NCBI RefSeq assembly: GCF_001544375.1 | Contig: NZ_BCQJ01000011.1 | Coordinates: 1 to 64,000, forward strand | Reading direction: 5' to 3' | DNA length: 64,000 nucleotides | Origin: Enterococcus canis NBRC 100695 | Lineage (GTDB): Bacteria > Bacillota > Bacilli > Lactobacillales > Enterococcaceae | Part shown: piece after piece, positions 1 through 8,134 of the stretch | Layout of the letters: each line of letters starts with the position of its first letter | Numbering within the stretch: the first letter of the stretch is position 1 | Program-made: the position numbers and the translations under genes | The notes under the pieces: generated by a model | Database searches by the model: none | The model's input: the letters and a program-made list of their open reading frames with translations, nothing else | What the model was told of the DNA's origin: nothing

Positions 1-1941
1 CGGCACAAAGGGATTCTTGGTCATAACTGCCACAATAATCGGTTTCCCTGGCATAGCTACGGCCGTTTCCTCAATGATGGTTAAATCCGCATGGTTAGAG
101 GGCTGATTTTCCTGATGGCGATACGTCCGGTCGACAATTTCATCATGAGGGTCTTGCCCAATACTACTTGCTCGTGCTAACTCCGCCCGATACGAGGTGT
201 ATTGCAGTGAGATTGGCTTGTAGCCAGCATGATCGTAGCCTTCTGTATGAGGAGACTCGATACAAATCAAGGCGACCTCCGCGTCAGCCGGATCGTCACA
301 GAACGTAAAGAATTGATTCACTAATGTTTTTGATAACGGTTTGACTTCATGAGCCGGAATTGTTTGACCAAACCAGTTTTGCGTTGCGTCAATGCGGCGG
401 TTAGGCACATAAACTTTGGTGCCCTTGGCTAATGGTAAGACACCATTATTTTTCAATAAGACCACCGATTTCTGCTGTGCTTGGTAGCCTTTTTCGACAA
501 ATTCTTTTTTCGCAACTGTTGCTTGCGTCACTTTAGGATCGGTATAAGGATTTTCAAAAAGACCACATTGAAAAACATTTCGTAAAAGCCGCGTGGCACT
601 GGCCTCAAAGCGGGCCCGAATTGCTGCCTCGCCTAATTCTTGACGACCTTTTTCATAAGCAGCTAAAACAGGCGCCAAGTCATTGTTGCCACCAAATTGG
701 TCAACACCTGCCAATAAAGCTTTATAGTGACGATCATCTACCGACAGCTCTTCGACACCCCAGCATTTGCCACCGATAAAGCTGTCCATCCGTTCCACAT
801 CGCCTGTAATGCCCCAATCAGTGCAGACTACGCCATCATAATCATAACGTTCCCGTAATAGATCAGTGATAATTGTCTTGTTGAAACCATTCCCTACGTT
901 TTCAGCAGTTTGCTCGTATGAAATCGTATAGTAGGGCATAACAGCCGCCGCTTTTTCAGTGCCGCCAGTTAAAGCAAACGCACCTTCCGTAAAGGGCTTC
1001 AGGTGTTCTTGAAATTGATTCTCTGGATAAACAGCAAACTTGCCGTACGCATAATGGGCATCGCGACCAGCTTCACCTGTACCACCTCCCGGCCAGTGCT
1101 TCACCATCGCATTCACCGACTGTTGGCCCCAACCGACTGCTGTTGTCGTTTGCAAACCGTCACAAAAGGCCTTGGCCATATCAGTTGCTAAGGCGGTGTG
1201 TTCACTAAAACAACCGGAAAACCGCATCCAGCGGGGATCAGTGGCTAAATCGATTTGCGGTGAAAGTGCCGTTGCAATGCCTAGCGCCCGGTATTCTTCT
1301 GCCACGATTTGACCATATTCGGCCGCCAGCTCAGGATCAAAGGTTGCAGCGATTCCCACTGAATCGGGCCACTTGGAAATATCTGCACCTGCGCCGGCAT
1401 CAAACTCGCTTTCTCCAGAAACACCATGCCGTGGATCTGAACTAATATTGGCAGGTATTCCCAAGCCATTGCCTTCACAAAAAGCCTGAACTTCATTGTT
1501 CCATTTTGCCGCCGTAACAGCATCATCCACTACGGTTAACAAAAGATGACGAATACGGTCTTCTTTAATGATGGCCTGCTGCTGATCCGTCAGCTGCCAG
1601 ACTTGCGCCTCACTTTCCGCTAAAGGTTTCCCTTCATAGGTACCACCAAACTGTTTAGAAAAAGCATCCTGTTTGCTGGAAACAGCCAAATGCTTACTGT
1701 AAAGCATCAAGCCCCCGATATCTTCGATGGATAGCTGACTGACTAAATCTTTAATTCTCTCAGCTTGCGGTAGCCGCCAATCTTCATATGGGTCCAGCTT
1801 GCCATTTTTATTGAGATCTTTAAAAGCAAAGCCATCGACTTCTAATAAGGCAACACCGCTATTACGGCCATAGGTCAAGGTTGCGCCGCCTTCATTTTCC
1901 ACAACATAAAACTGTTCATGGGTAGTTACTTTATACGTCAT
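1..1941 (-). CDS. Glycoside hydrolase family 3 beta-glucosidase, C-terminal end cut by window edge
   Basis: The frame is open from the ATG at 1941 to the window edge (647 codons), so the C-terminus lies outside. The GH3 (beta/alpha)8 domain is recognisable: a KHWPGGG motif followed by GRDAH near residue 280, and DGVVCTDWG near residue 375, whose Asp is the expected nucleophile. It should cleave terminal beta-glucosyl residues, probably in the cytoplasm, since no signal peptide is visible. GGAG sits about 6 nt before the ATG. A cre-like site in the leader suggests CcpA repression. It could act on a related beta-glycoside; the exact substrate is not readable. Confidence 0.9.
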   Translation of the reverse strand, partial: MTYKVTTHEQFYVVENEGGATLTYGRNSGVALLEVDGFAFKDLNKNGKLDPYEDWRLPQAERIKDLVSQLSIEDIGGLMLYSKHLAVSSKQDAFSKQFGGTYEGKPLAESEAQVWQLTDQQQAIIKEDRIRHLLLTVVDDAVTAAKWNNEVQAFCEGNGLGIPANISSDPRHGVSGESEFDAGAGADISKWPDSVGIAATFDPELAAEYGQIVAEEYRALGIATALSPQIDLATDPRWMRFSGCFSEHTALATDMAKAFCDGLQTTTAVGWGQQSVNAMVKHWPGGGTGEAGRDAHYAYGKFAVYPENQFQEHLKPFTEGAFALTGGTEKAAAVMPYYTISYEQTAENVGNGFNKTIITDLLRERYDYDGVVCTDWGITGDVERMDSFIGGKCWGVEELSVDDRHYKALLAGVDQFGGNNDLAPVLAAYEKGRQELGEAAIRARFEASATRLLRNVFQCGLFENPYTDPKVTQATVAKKEFVEKGYQAQQKSVVLLKNNGVLPLAKGTKVYVPNRRIDATQNWFGQTIPAHEVKPLSKTLVNQFFTFCDDPADAEVALICIESPHTEGYDHAGYKPISLQYTSYRAELARASSIGQDPHDEIVDRTYRHQENQPSNHADLTIIEETAVAMPGKPIIVAVMTKNPFVP

Positions 1942-1971
1942 AAGAACTCCTCTGTTATCTTAGTTATTTTT

Positions 1972-1985
1972 TGTGTGCGTTTTCA
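1972..1985 (-). promoter_or_regulatory. cre-like site upstream of the GH3 gene
   Basis: On the minus strand TGAAAACGCACACA matches the cre consensus TGWNANCGNTNWCA at all but one fixed position. It lies about 30 bp before the GH3 start codon, where CcpA could block transcription. Inference from consensus match only. Confidence 0.5.
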
Positions 1986-2066
1986 TTTTCAGTTTACGTG
2001 TTTCAAGGAGAGGTTTCAAGGTGAATTAACAAAATATCCATATCACTTGCGTTATTTAAATATTTA

Positions 2067-2115
2067 AAAAAAGACAGGCACCACTGTCCGCTACTAGCGA
2101 GACAATGACACCTGC
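2067..2115 (-). terminator. Rho-independent terminator after the T-box/ECF operon
   Basis: On the minus strand a long stem (CAGGTGTCATTGTC with GACAGTGGTGCCTG, including G-U pairs) is followed by a run of T. It lies just downstream of the EcfT stop codon. Confidence 0.75.
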
Positions 2116-2124
2116 TTCAACTAT

Positions 2125-2958
2125 TTAGTGAAAAGGATTGTAAAAGCGGCCTTGGTTGAGATAAAGCAAACTAACACCAATTAGCGTGATGCCCAGCACT
2201 ACGATAATTGCCAATTTATCTTGTCGGTTCAACGGACGACTCATATACCAGCTGCGGGTGGCCTTTTTCCCAAAACGGCGCAACTCCATCGCTGAAGAAA
2301 TCGTATCGATTCGTTCAAGACTTGAAAAAATCAGCGGCAACGCAATAGCAAGATTGCCCCGTACGCGTTTCAGCAGAGGCGCCTTGCTGGAAATTTCATT
2401 ACCTCGCGCTTGCTGCGCTTTAGAAATCGTACGAAAGTCTTCTTGAATATCGGGAATATAGCGTAATGCCAAAGCAAAAGCATAGGCAATCTTATAGGAC
2501 AGGCCAATGCGATTCAAACTAGCAGCTAGCTCACTAGGATTGGTGGTCATGAGAAAAATCAAGCCAGGTGGAATCGTCACGAAATATTTGATCAATAGAT
2601 TCAGTTCATAAAAAAGCTGTTCTTGGGTCAAGGTAAAGCGACCAATACCTTCAAAAATCACATGACGCGTGCCGTAAATTTCGACCCCATATTCCGGTGC
2701 AAAAACGTAGACCGCCAAAAGGTTCAATAATGAAAAGGCCGCGATGAATTTTAAGACAAAGGAGATTTCCCGATAACGAATCTTTGCTAAGCGGAAAATA
2801 AGAATTGAAAAGACGGCTAAGCCCAATAAAAAGCGCGTATCGTAAGAGACCATGCCGATAACCGAGATTAGCAAGAAGCAGACTAATTTGGCAAAGCCAC
2901 TTAGATCATGAATCGGCGTGTCCTTTTGCGTATAGCCAATCAAATGACTATTTTCCAT
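2125..2958 (-). CDS. ECF transporter transmembrane component EcfT (first cassette)
   Basis: 277-residue integral membrane protein of the EcfT/CbiQ family. It couples the S component to the ATPases of an energy-coupling factor importer. Hydrophobic helices occupy the first half; the cytoplasmic coupling region carries the family's Ala-Arg-Gly pattern (QQARGNE), and a second ELRRFG-type patch follows near residue 225. The start MENSHLIGY at 2958 follows AAGGCGGGAAG; the upstream in-frame methionine lies inside the ATPase gene. It overlaps the ATPase gene by 11 bp and is last in the operon. Confidence 0.88.
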   Translation of the reverse strand: MENSHLIGYTQKDTPIHDLSGFAKLVCFLLISVIGMVSYDTRFLLGLAVFSILIFRLAKIRYREISFVLKFIAAFSLLNLLAVYVFAPEYGVEIYGTRHVIFEGIGRFTLTQEQLFYELNLLIKYFVTIPPGLIFLMTTNPSELAASLNRIGLSYKIAYAFALALRYIPDIQEDFRTISKAQQARGNEISSKAPLLKRVRGNLAIALPLIFSSLERIDTISSAMELRRFGKKATRSWYMSRPLNRQDKLAIIVVLGITLIGVSLLYLNQGRFYNPFH

Positions 2959-4651
2959 AAGCTTCCCGCCTTTCCTTTTCAATAAACGCTTCAACAAAGC
3001 CTGCTGCATCGGGCAATTGATTATTATGGGCCAAGTAATAAAGACTAGTAGCCCGCAGACTCGCCTCTTGCGTTAAGGATTCCGATGATAGAACGGCAGC
3101 AGGCAAGCGGTCCGCTAACAAGCGGCCACCCTTTAATACTAATGTACGGTGAGTATATTCCAGCATCAAATGCATATCATGGGTAATCATTAAAATAGTG
3201 ATTCCCTGTTGATTCAATTGTTGCAGAAAATCCATCATCTCGCTATAATGCCGATGATCTTGCCCCGCCGTTGGTTCATCTAAAATAATCATTTCTGGTT
3301 CTAATACTAGGATCGCAGCAATGGCCACGCGGCGTTTCTGACCGTGACTTAGGGCCGATAAAGGCCAATTCCGAAACGGATACAAGCCGCAAACTTTTAA
3401 GGTTTGGTCGACTCTGACCGCAATCTCTTCTTCCGCAACTTGCCGGTTACGCAAACCTAAAGCTACTTCATCATAAAGTTGGGTTTTCGACAGCATTTGA
3501 TTACTATTCTGCAAAACATAGCCGATTTTTTCCGCCCGCTCCTTGATGGAATCCTTTAGAATACTTTGACCTTTCCACAGGATATCCCCAGAGGTAGGTG
3601 CATAAAAGCCCGTAATCAAATTGGATAAGGTTGATTTGCCGGCACCATTATGCCCCACCAAGCTAATCATTTCCCCTCGTTGGATGGTCAGATCCAGCTG
3701 ATCAATAATGGCTTGTCCTGGCCGATACCCAAAGCTTAGCTGACGTAATTCTAAAAGCGGCTCTTGGATGGGTGCAATTGGTGCCACCGCTTCTACGAAA
3801 TGTTGCGACAGGTCCTTGGCAATCTCCGGCGAGACTAGCGCTGAAACCTTAGTCAAATCTGGATAATGGGTTAAATCCACGCCCGCTTCTTTCAAAGCCG
3901 TTAAATACAGTGGTTCGCGAATCCCATATTCCTGTAAAAGATTTTGACGTAACAATTCACTTGGCGGTAAATCAGCGATAATCTGGCCTTCGTCCATTAA
4001 AATGATGCGGTCTACCGGCGCTTGCAAGACTTCCTCTAAGCGGTGTTCAATAATGATTGTAGTGAAAGCACTACTTTGATATAGACGGTCAATCAGTTGA
4101 ATCGAGTCATAGCCTGCTTGTGGATCAAGATTAGCCAATGGTTCATCAAACAATAGGATTGGCGTTTCATCAATCAAGACCCCCGCAATCGTCACCCGCT
4201 GTTTTTGCCCGCCAGACAACTCTTGGGGACGCTTTTCCAACTGACTGGCAATCGCGGTCTGCTCCGCCCAATGTTTGACTGCTCGTTGCATTGTCGTTTG
4301 ATCCACCGCTTCATTTTCCAATGAAAAAGCAATATCTTCCTTCACCGTCAAGCCTACAAACTGGCTATCGGTGTCCTGCAACACCGTGCCGACTTCTAAG
4401 GAGAGATCATAAATTGACGCTTCACTGAAGTTTTTTCCATTGATTACCAAAGAGCCGGTAAAGGTTCCTTGATCATTTTGGGGAATGATACCATTTAGGC
4501 ATTTACCCAAGGTCGATTTTCCCGAGCCACTGGCACCGACGATGAGGATTTTTTCTCCTTCATGAATCGTTAAATTGATTTGTTTCAATGTTGGCTCGGC
4601 TTGCGCGTCATATTGAAAACTAAAATTATTGAATTCGATTATTTTCTTCAT
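2948..4651 (-). CDS. Double ATP-binding subunit of an ECF transporter (tandem ABC domains)
   Basis: 567 residues with two complete ABC ATPase domains in one chain, as in YkoD-type proteins. Domain 1 has Walker A GASGSGKST at about 39-46, an LSGGQKQR signature near 145 and LLFDEPLANLD. Domain 2 has GHNGAGKST near 333, a LSHGQKRR signature and IILDEPTAGQD. It energises the membrane complex formed with the EcfT and S components encoded on either side. The fusion replaces the separate EcfA1/EcfA2 pair and marks a dedicated (group I) cassette rather than the shared housekeeping one. Confidence 0.92.
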   Translation of the reverse strand: MKKIIEFNNFSFQYDAQAEPTLKQINLTIHEGEKILIVGASGSGKSTLGKCLNGIIPQNDQGTFTGSLVINGKNFSEASIYDLSLEVGTVLQDTDSQFVGLTVKEDIAFSLENEAVDQTTMQRAVKHWAEQTAIASQLEKRPQELSGGQKQRVTIAGVLIDETPILLFDEPLANLDPQAGYDSIQLIDRLYQSSAFTTIIIEHRLEEVLQAPVDRIILMDEGQIIADLPPSELLRQNLLQEYGIREPLYLTALKEAGVDLTHYPDLTKVSALVSPEIAKDLSQHFVEAVAPIAPIQEPLLELRQLSFGYRPGQAIIDQLDLTIQRGEMISLVGHNGAGKSTLSNLITGFYAPTSGDILWKGQSILKDSIKERAEKIGYVLQNSNQMLSKTQLYDEVALGLRNRQVAEEEIAVRVDQTLKVCGLYPFRNWPLSALSHGQKRRVAIAAILVLEPEMIILDEPTAGQDHRHYSEMMDFLQQLNQQGITILMITHDMHLMLEYTHRTLVLKGGRLLADRLPAAVLSSESLTQEASLRATSLYYLAHNNQLPDAAGFVEAFIEKERREAYGK

Positions 4652-4664
4652 TTGCTCACATTCT

Positions 4665-5216
4665 TTAATCAGATTCCTTGGTTAAGCTGCCCTTTTTGGT
4701 TTTTGTTTGAGCATACGCCTTCAACAAGATAACCCCAATTATCCCAGTCACAATCGCATTGGTCAATCCCGCCACGACGCCTTGCGTAAATACTTTGCTA
4801 GGGGCTTCCGCATAGATTAAGATATCCCCAATAGGCGCGATCAAAATCCATACCACCAGATTGGCAATCGTTTCACCGACTAAGAAAGTCACGATTTCTT
4901 TTTTACCGAAGATGCCTTCGTTGATAGGAATCCGTTTTGCCAGTAATCCGAAGAAGACACCTAAAATACCAGAGGCGATAATCCAAGACCACCAAGCGCC
5001 ATAAGTCGTCAAATCACCAATCGCATGCCCAATAAAACCAGCCAGTCCCGCAACCACCGGACCATAAATAACGCCTAATAGCGCTAAAAATGGATAAGCA
5101 GTGGCAATGTCCGTATTAGGAATACCCGTGGGGATCGTTACGAAACGTTTCAAAATGAAAAAGACCGCGGCCCCAATCCCAATCGCTACAATATGTTTTA
5201 CAGTAAATTTTCTCAT
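4665..5216 (-). CDS. ECF transporter substrate-binding S component, UPF0397-like
   Basis: 183-residue membrane protein with about five or six helices. The N-terminal pattern (IGAAVFF, PNTDIATAYPFLALLG, GFIGHAIGD, WWSWIIASG) is that of the UPF0397 / PF07155 group of ECF S components. Databases often call this group riboflavin-type, but its true substrate is unsettled. The start at 5216 follows AAGGAG and overlaps the SAM hydrolase stop as ATGA, implying translational coupling. Linkage to a SAM-degrading enzyme under a T-box argues for an amino-acid-related substrate such as methionine or a precursor; this is inference. Confidence 0.8.
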   Translation of the reverse strand: MRKFTVKHIVAIGIGAAVFFILKRFVTIPTGIPNTDIATAYPFLALLGVIYGPVVAGLAGFIGHAIGDLTTYGAWWSWIIASGILGVFFGLLAKRIPINEGIFGKKEIVTFLVGETIANLVVWILIAPIGDILIYAEAPSKVFTQGVVAGLTNAIVTGIIGVILLKAYAQTKTKKGSLTKESD

Positions 5217-6061
5217 GCTTCTCTCTCCTTCGTAATGATGATTTTCCAAGCAGTTCCGGTACCAATTTTATAAGTTTCTGCAAATGAACCTAAGTTGATG
5301 CCTAGTCCAACATTCAGTAATGAATTGATATAGAGTACGGCTTCTTTTTCGGCCACCTGTGCAAAAGAACGGCCGAAAGTCACTCGATCTTCATAGCGTA
5401 AAACTTCACCTTCATAGATTTTCACCAAGAAACGATCCCCGTAGGCCACTTGCCATTCCTTGAAAAAGGCTAACGGAATGTTGGTCCACAATGAGCCAAA
5501 ACGAACATCTAAAATATCGATAGAACCGCTAATTTTGTCTGGCGTTTGGGTTGGCTCCACTAATGGGAAGCGCGTCACTTCATCTAGCAATAGTTCTGCT
5601 CCCAGTTCCTCAAAAGATACTTTGCCACTAGCCAAACGGGCGCCATTATACATATAGACATCACGACCGTGGAAGGTATGACTTTCACTGGAACCAGCTA
5701 AACGCTGCGTCGCTTCATCAATTTGACGAACCGATTCGATACCAGTATAGGTAGCTAGATAAGTCAAGGTGCCATTATCCGGCGTGATAATATATTGCCC
5801 ACCAGCTAATTTTGCGACAATACTGCGGCGCTCTGAACCCACCCCAGGATCCACTACAGAAACAAACACAGTCCCCGCCGGCCAATACATCGCACTTTGA
5901 AACAAGCGATAACTGGCATCATGAATATTATACGGCTCAATCTCATGGGTTAAATTCGTAATCGTCAACTCCGGCTCTACTTGATAAGCCACCCCATACA
6001 TGGCATTGACCGCCCCATCTTGTAACCCAAAATCCGTTTGTACCACTAAAAAACTCGCCAT
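5213..6061 (-). CDS. SAM hydroxide adenosyltransferase (DUF62/SAM hydrolase family)
   Basis: 282 residues of the COG1912 family, which cleaves S-adenosylmethionine with water to adenosine and methionine. Visible family signatures are QTDFGLQDG at residues 8-16, VVDPGVGS near 70 and PDNGTL near 95, the conserved Asp-rich nucleoside pocket; the C-terminal half is the beta-barrel domain. It is first in an operon with a complete ECF importer and is preceded by a T-box leader with an attenuator hairpin immediately before the AAAGGAGG ribosome binding site. Its cellular role next to a transporter is unknown; methionine/adenosine recycling is a guess. Confidence 0.85.
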   Translation of the reverse strand: MASFLVVQTDFGLQDGAVNAMYGVAYQVEPELTITNLTHEIEPYNIHDASYRLFQSAMYWPAGTVFVSVVDPGVGSERRSIVAKLAGGQYIITPDNGTLTYLATYTGIESVRQIDEATQRLAGSSESHTFHGRDVYMYNGARLASGKVSFEELGAELLLDEVTRFPLVEPTQTPDKISGSIDILDVRFGSLWTNIPLAFFKEWQVAYGDRFLVKIYEGEVLRYEDRVTFGRSFAQVAEKEAVLYINSLLNVGLGINLGSFAETYKIGTGTAWKIIITKEREA

Positions 6062-6082
6062 TCTTTTTCCTCCTTTACAAAT

Positions 6083-6348
6083 AAAAAATGCCCCTAGCGT
6101 AATTTGCTAAGGGCATTAAGAATGCGTGACCACCTTTGTTCGTAAGATCCTCGCGAACCTTACCTCTGCCAGTACCCGAAAGTCGGAGACTGCTGCCTGT
6201 TAACGGGGCATCCGTATTTCCTTCATTATTCAGGAAATCCGCTCAAAAGCCATTTTCAAATCAACAATCATCATCCCTTCTCACCAACTGGGACTCTCTT
6301 AGCATGACCTGTTCACTTTACTTTCTTTCTCATCGCGTTTCGTATGAT
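6083..6348 (-). ncRNA. T-box leader controlling the SAM hydrolase/ECF operon
   Basis: Read on the minus strand, the leader has the ordered T-box elements: a GATGAGA kink-turn and an AGTA box, AGAGAG followed by GTTGGTGAGAA (GNTG box), TTTGAGC leading into the specifier loop, a central GCAGAGGTAAGG region, and the T-box sequence AAAGGTGGTCACGCA (6123-6138). The terminator is AATGCCCTTAGC with GCTAGGGGCATT plus T-run (6083-6117). The antiterminator forms by AAGG and GCA pairing with TGCCCTT, leaving a 7-nt bulge UGGUCAC; the usual bulge is UGGNACC. UGGU predicts a tRNA with discriminator A. The triplet after TGAGC is GGA, so the specifier is not settled. Confidence 0.82.
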
Positions 6349-6355
6349 TTTCATA

Positions 6356-6384
6356 AATTTATCAGAAAATTTCAAACTTGTCAA
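6356..6384 (-). promoter_or_regulatory. Sigma-A promoter of the T-box operon
   Basis: On the minus strand TTGACA (6379-6384) and TAAATT (6356-6361) are 17 bp apart, placing the transcript start just before the T-box stem I. The stretch between here and the rplT terminator (about 6385-6586) shows no further feature I can support. Confidence 0.75.
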
Positions 6385-6586
6385 CGGGGGTTATCCTCGA
6401 AAATAGCAAGTTATCTAGGAGTCATCCATAAACTGCCCTTTCGCGACTTTGTTCTATTTTTATAAAAACGACATTTATTAAAATAGAACGTCTCTAACGA
6501 GTAATGTACTTGGCTATTTTATAAATTGAGCTAAAAGTAAATTTTGATTTTTCCACTACTACCAAGAAAGAAATTTAGACCAAAAG

Positions 6587-6614
6587 AAAAACCCCACTCA
6601 ATATGAGCGGGGTT
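6587..6614 (-). terminator. Terminator after rplT
   Basis: On the minus strand AACCCCGCTC and GAGTGGGGTT form a stem followed by T5, 26 bp beyond the rplT stop codon. Confidence 0.85.
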
Positions 6615-6639
6615 ACTATTGCATAATCAACGTTTAAGC

Positions 6640-6999
6640 TTATTTAGCTAAAGCGTCTTTTGCTTGGTCAGCAAGCATAGTAAATGCAGCTGCATCGTTA
6701 ACTGCTAAGTCAGCTAACATTTTGCGGTTGATATCGATCTCTGCCAATTTCAAACCATGCATCAATTTAGAATAGCTTAAGCCATTCATACGAGCCGCAG
6801 CGTTGATACGTGCGATCCACAATTTACGGAAGTCGCGTTTCTTTTGGCGACGATCGCGATATGCGTAGTTGTATGAATTCATTACTTGTTCTTTTGCTGT
6901 TTTAAATAGGGTATGTTTTGAACCGTAGTATCCTTTTGCTAATTTAAGGATCTTTTTACGACGTTTGCGGGTTACTGTTCCACCTTTAACACGTGCCAT
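6640..6999 (-). CDS. rplT: 50S ribosomal protein L20
   Basis: 119 residues, the normal length. The strongly basic N-terminal extension ([19 protein letters not shown]) and the core [11 protein letters not shown] motif are characteristic. L20 binds 23S rRNA early in large-subunit assembly and, in Firmicutes, represses its own operon by binding the infC leader. It is last in the infC-rpmI-rplT operon and is followed by a terminator. RBS is AGGAGGAATTAA before the ATG. Confidence 0.98.
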   Translation of the reverse strand: MARVKGGTVTRKRRKKILKLAKGYYGSKHTLFKTAKEQVMNSYNYAYRDRRQKKRDFRKLWIARINAAARMNGLSYSKLMHGLKLAEIDINRKMLADLAVNDAAAFTMLADQAKDALAK

Positions 7000-7074
7000 G
7001 TTTAATTCCTCCTAAGATTTTCAAATTAAAGTTTCAATTACGCCAGCAAAGCTGTGCGGGTCAAATGACGCTGA

Positions 7075-7275
7075 TTAGCGCATTTGAGAAAGTTGTTGAC
7101 GAATACGTTTAAAATCGCCAGCTGATACCATGCTTGCTTTACGCAATTGACGGCGTTGTTTCTTCGTTTTCCCGTGGAAACGGTGACTTGTAAACGCGCG
7201 ACCTCTTTTTAATCCGCCGCCACCAGTACGTTTGAAACGTTTTGCTGATCCGCGGTGTGTTTTTTGTTTTGGCAT
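7075..7275 (-). CDS. rpmI: 50S ribosomal protein L35
   Basis: 66 residues starting [14 protein letters not shown], the typical L35 N-terminus, and ending QLSQMR. I chose the ATG at 7275: the longer in-frame start six codons upstream reads through the AGGAGG ribosome binding site itself. L35 is a small basic protein of the large ribosomal subunit and lies between infC and rplT as in most Firmicutes. Confidence 0.97.
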   Translation of the reverse strand: MPKQKTHRGSAKRFKRTGGGGLKRGRAFTSHRFHGKTKKQRRQLRKASMVSAGDFKRIRQQLSQMR

Positions 7276-7324
7276 GACTAATTTCCTCCTCAAAATCTTT
7301 GTTCACTGAACTATTCAGCTTAGC

Positions 7325-7846
7325 TTACTTGTCGTTTTTCGGTGCGAGCGTCAAAAACATGCTACGACCGTCCATTTTCGCTTTTTGTTCCACAGTTGCA
7401 ATGTCAGCTGTTTCTTCAGCCAAGCGATCAAGGACTTTCTGACCAATTTCTTTGTGGGTAATGGCACGGCCTTTGAAACGGATCGAAGCTTTCACTTTAT
7501 CCCCTTTTTCCAAGAATTTACGTGCATTGCGAAGTTTTGTATTAAAGTCATTTACGTCAATCGTTGGACTTAAACGAACTTCTTTAATATTGATCACTTT
7601 TTGTTTTTTGCGTGCTTCACGAGTTTTCTTCTGTTGTTCAAAACGGAATTTCCCGTAATCCATGATTCGCGCAACTGGCGGTTTCGCTGTTGGTGCGACT
7701 AAAACCAAGTCTAAATTCGCTTGTTCTGCGATTTTTAAAGCTTCAACTTTAGATTTAACACCTAATTGTTCACCGTCTTGTCCGATCAAACGCAATTCGC
7801 GTGCACGAATGCCGTCGTTCACCATCATATCCTTTGCTATGGTCAT
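7325..7846 (-). CDS. infC: Translation initiation factor IF-3
   Basis: 173 residues with the IF-3 N-domain ([14 protein letters not shown], residues 9-22), the [18 protein letters not shown] signature near 60-77 and the C-domain [17 protein letters not shown]-3 keeps ribosomal subunits apart and proofreads the initiation codon and tRNA. The ATG follows TTGGAGGTGAATGACC. It is the first gene of the infC-rpmI-rplT operon, preceded by a leader of about 170 nt. Confidence 0.97.
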   Translation of the reverse strand: MTIAKDMMVNDGIRARELRLIGQDGEQLGVKSKVEALKIAEQANLDLVLVAPTAKPPVARIMDYGKFRFEQQKKTREARKKQKVINIKEVRLSPTIDVNDFNTKLRNARKFLEKGDKVKASIRFKGRAITHKEIGQKVLDRLAEETADIATVEQKAKMDGRSMFLTLAPKNDK

Positions 7847-7849
7847 TCA

Positions 7850-8017
7850 CCTCCAAGTTTTTTAAGCGAGAAAGAGCGGAAACGGTGGAATCCAAGGCAC
7901 AAAAAAAGTTCTGCTTACACAGAACCCGCAATGATACCATAAGGAATCCATTATCTAGCCCAGCGACGATGGTCAGCTAAGGCGAGAAGCGGGTGCTTCT
8001 GCTTTCATTTCTCAACT
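7850..8017 (-). ncRNA. infC leader, L20-type autoregulatory RNA
   Basis: The transcript leader before infC contains AGAAGCACCCGCTTCTC near its 5' end and, downstream, GTTCTG-TGTAAG-CAGAAC followed by T7 (about 7900-7925 on the plus strand), a premature terminator. This arrangement is that of Firmicutes L20 leaders, where L20 binding favours the terminator. The identification rests on position, the hairpin and the terminator; I did not fold it. Confidence 0.7.
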
Positions 8018-8022
8018 TTAAC

Positions 8023-8051
8023 AGTATACCTTGTTTAAAAGTTCTTGTCAA
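8023..8051 (-). promoter_or_regulatory. Sigma-A promoter of infC-rpmI-rplT
   Basis: On the minus strand TTGACA (8046-8051) and TATACT (8023-8028) are separated by 17 bp; an almost ideal consensus promoter, as expected for a translation operon. Confidence 0.85.
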
Positions 8052-8134
8052 CCCTTTGCTTCACGCTGTTTTCTGAAAATTTCTTTTGCTTATTTCCAAG
8101 TTTTGGTGTTACCCTATAAGAAAGGAGTGTTTCT

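Noticed and set aside
6083-6348. SAM riboswitch (SAM-I or S-MK box) before the SAM hydrolase gene
   Set aside because: The gene's function made this attractive, but the AGTA, GNTG and T-box landmarks and the antiterminator/terminator exchange fit a T-box leader.
6136-6465. Plus-strand reading frame of 109 codons
   Set aside because: It lies antisense to the T-box leader, has no ribosome binding site and no protein-like composition.
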